DNA of 5,652 nt from Bacteroidota bacterium (GTDB lineage Bacteria > Bacteroidota > Bacteroidia > Bacteroidales > UBA1556): assembly GCA_003648395.1 (NCBI GenBank), contig QMPB01000343.1:1-5652 (forward strand). Reading direction: 5' to 3'. The position numbers were made by a program, and so were the translations under genes. Numbering within the stretch: the first letter of the stretch is position 1; every line of letters starts with the position of its first letter. Positions 5,251 to 5,652 of the stretch are shown piece after piece. The notes under the pieces are model-generated. The model saw nothing but the letters and a program-made list of their open reading frames with translations. It made no database searches and was not told where the DNA came from.

Positions 5251-5490
5251 TTATATATCTTTAGTTTATTTAAGATTGAAGTTTTTACGAAGAATTTACA
5301 AAAAGGTTGTGATAAGATGCTATTTATTTAATGATTTACTAGTATTTTAGAATCAATTCCAAATAATTTTTACCCCTTTATGTAACCTTATTTCAATAAA
5401 TAAGTAAAGGAATACATCTAACTATCTAAATATTTAGATATACTGTGTAACTCACACAGATATTACATTGCTCAATTAACAATCACGCTC
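5251..5490. other. Divergent intergenic region
   Basis: These 240 bases separate the FGE-like gene (minus strand) from the secreted-protein gene (plus strand), so promoters for both should lie here. No full Bacteroidota promoter could be assigned on either strand; TACATTG at 5464-5470 only partly resembles a -7 box for the plus-strand gene. The right half holds three neighbouring palindromes (listed separately). No gene is seen. Confidence 0.5.
5387..5459. repeat. Three adjacent palindromes upstream of the secreted-protein gene
   Basis: CTTATTT (5387-5393) pairs with AAATAAG (5398-5404) around CAAT. TATCTAAATATTTAGATA (5423-5440) is a perfect 18-base palindrome with no spacer, the shape of a dimeric repressor site. 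CTGTGT (5443-5448) pairs with ACACAG (5454-5459) around AACTC, which suits an RNA hairpin in the leader. The last ends 31 bases before the ATG at 5491. All three are perfect within their arms. A regulatory role is inference. Confidence 0.5.
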
Positions 5491-5652
5491 ATGAAAACAC
5501 TAATAATTAATTTACTTTTAATAATCGCTATTCCATATAGTAATATATTTGCACAAATCACCAACTATACATTTTCTGAATCAACAGGAAATACATTTTC
5601 AAGTATTTCATCATCAGGCATATCATTATCACTTGGTGATAACAGTGACAGT
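5491..5652 (+). CDS. Exported protein, N-terminal fragment (runs off the window)
   Basis: An ATG at 5491 opens a frame of 54 codons that is still open at the window edge. Residues 1-21 form a Sec signal peptide (MKT start, hydrophobic LIINLLLIIAI, then SNIFA before Gln22, a probable cleavage site FA|Q). The mature start, QITNYTFSESTGNTFSSISSSG, is Ser/Thr-rich and resembles the beginning of large secreted Bacteroidota proteins, which often carry a C-terminal type IX secretion sorting domain; that end is not visible here. There is no strong Shine-Dalgarno sequence, as is usual for the phylum. It is divergent from the FGE-like gene. The coding call is well supported by the signal peptide; the function is unknown. 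Confidence 0.8.
   Translation, partial: MKTLIINLLLIIAIPYSNIFAQITNYTFSESTGNTFSSISSSGISLSLGDNSDS

Noticed and set aside
1..5652. CRISPR array, tRNA or rRNA gene
   Set aside because: No regularly spaced repeats with unique spacers, no TψC-arm or anticodon-arm pattern and no conserved rRNA stretch were seen.

Overview
The window is strongly AT-rich (roughly 30% GC by eye) and looks like chromosomal DNA from a member of the Bacteroidota, probably a flavobacterium-like or related marine or environmental lineage. Several things point there: an ECF sigma factor followed by a small membrane protein with the HWxxMExxL-type N-terminus seen beside Bacteroidota sigma factors; a formylglycine-generating-enzyme-fold protein that, like the gliding/type IX secretion proteins GldJ and GldK, lacks the catalytic cysteines; TAnnTTTG promoter-like boxes; and start codons with poor or absent Shine-Dalgarno sequences. 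The lineage call is inference, not a database match.

Layout. Bases 1-60 hold two GC-rich tandem hairpins that look like a dispersed REP-type repeat. Bases 61-413 are non-coding, with small repeats upstream of an ECF sigma factor gene (414-959). The sigma gene is followed after 34 bases by a single-pass membrane protein that is probably its anti-sigma factor or regulatory partner (994-1824). A 23-bp tandem duplication occupies the junction. A good intrinsic terminator (1884-1915) closes this pair. A second co-directional unit follows: a lipoprotein class I glutamine-amidotransferase-like (peptidase C26) hydrolase (1931-2725) and, 10 bases downstream, a membrane-attached PlsC-like acyltransferase (2736-4064). 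Immediately at the acyltransferase stop codon sits a 162-bp imperfect inverted-repeat element (4064-4225) that resembles a MITE. A weak terminator-like hairpin (4264-4303) lies between the convergent gene ends.

On the minus strand, 4285-5250 encodes an exported, catalytically dead FGE-fold protein that appears to start with TTG. A 240-base divergent intergenic region with three adjacent palindromes separates it from the 5' end of an exported protein gene (5491 to the window edge), whose mature N-terminus resembles large secreted Bacteroidota proteins.

How they fit together. The sigma/membrane-protein pair should form a signalling unit that controls transcription in response to an envelope or internal cue. 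The lipoprotein hydrolase and acyltransferase look like an envelope maintenance or lipid pair joined mainly by co-transcription. The FGE-fold protein and the secreted protein both fit a cell-surface or type IX secretion theme, but nothing here proves they are connected. The most unusual item is the inverted-repeat element: it has a possible 4-bp target duplication, completes the last base of a stop codon, and carries a central hairpin capped by a C(UACG)G loop.
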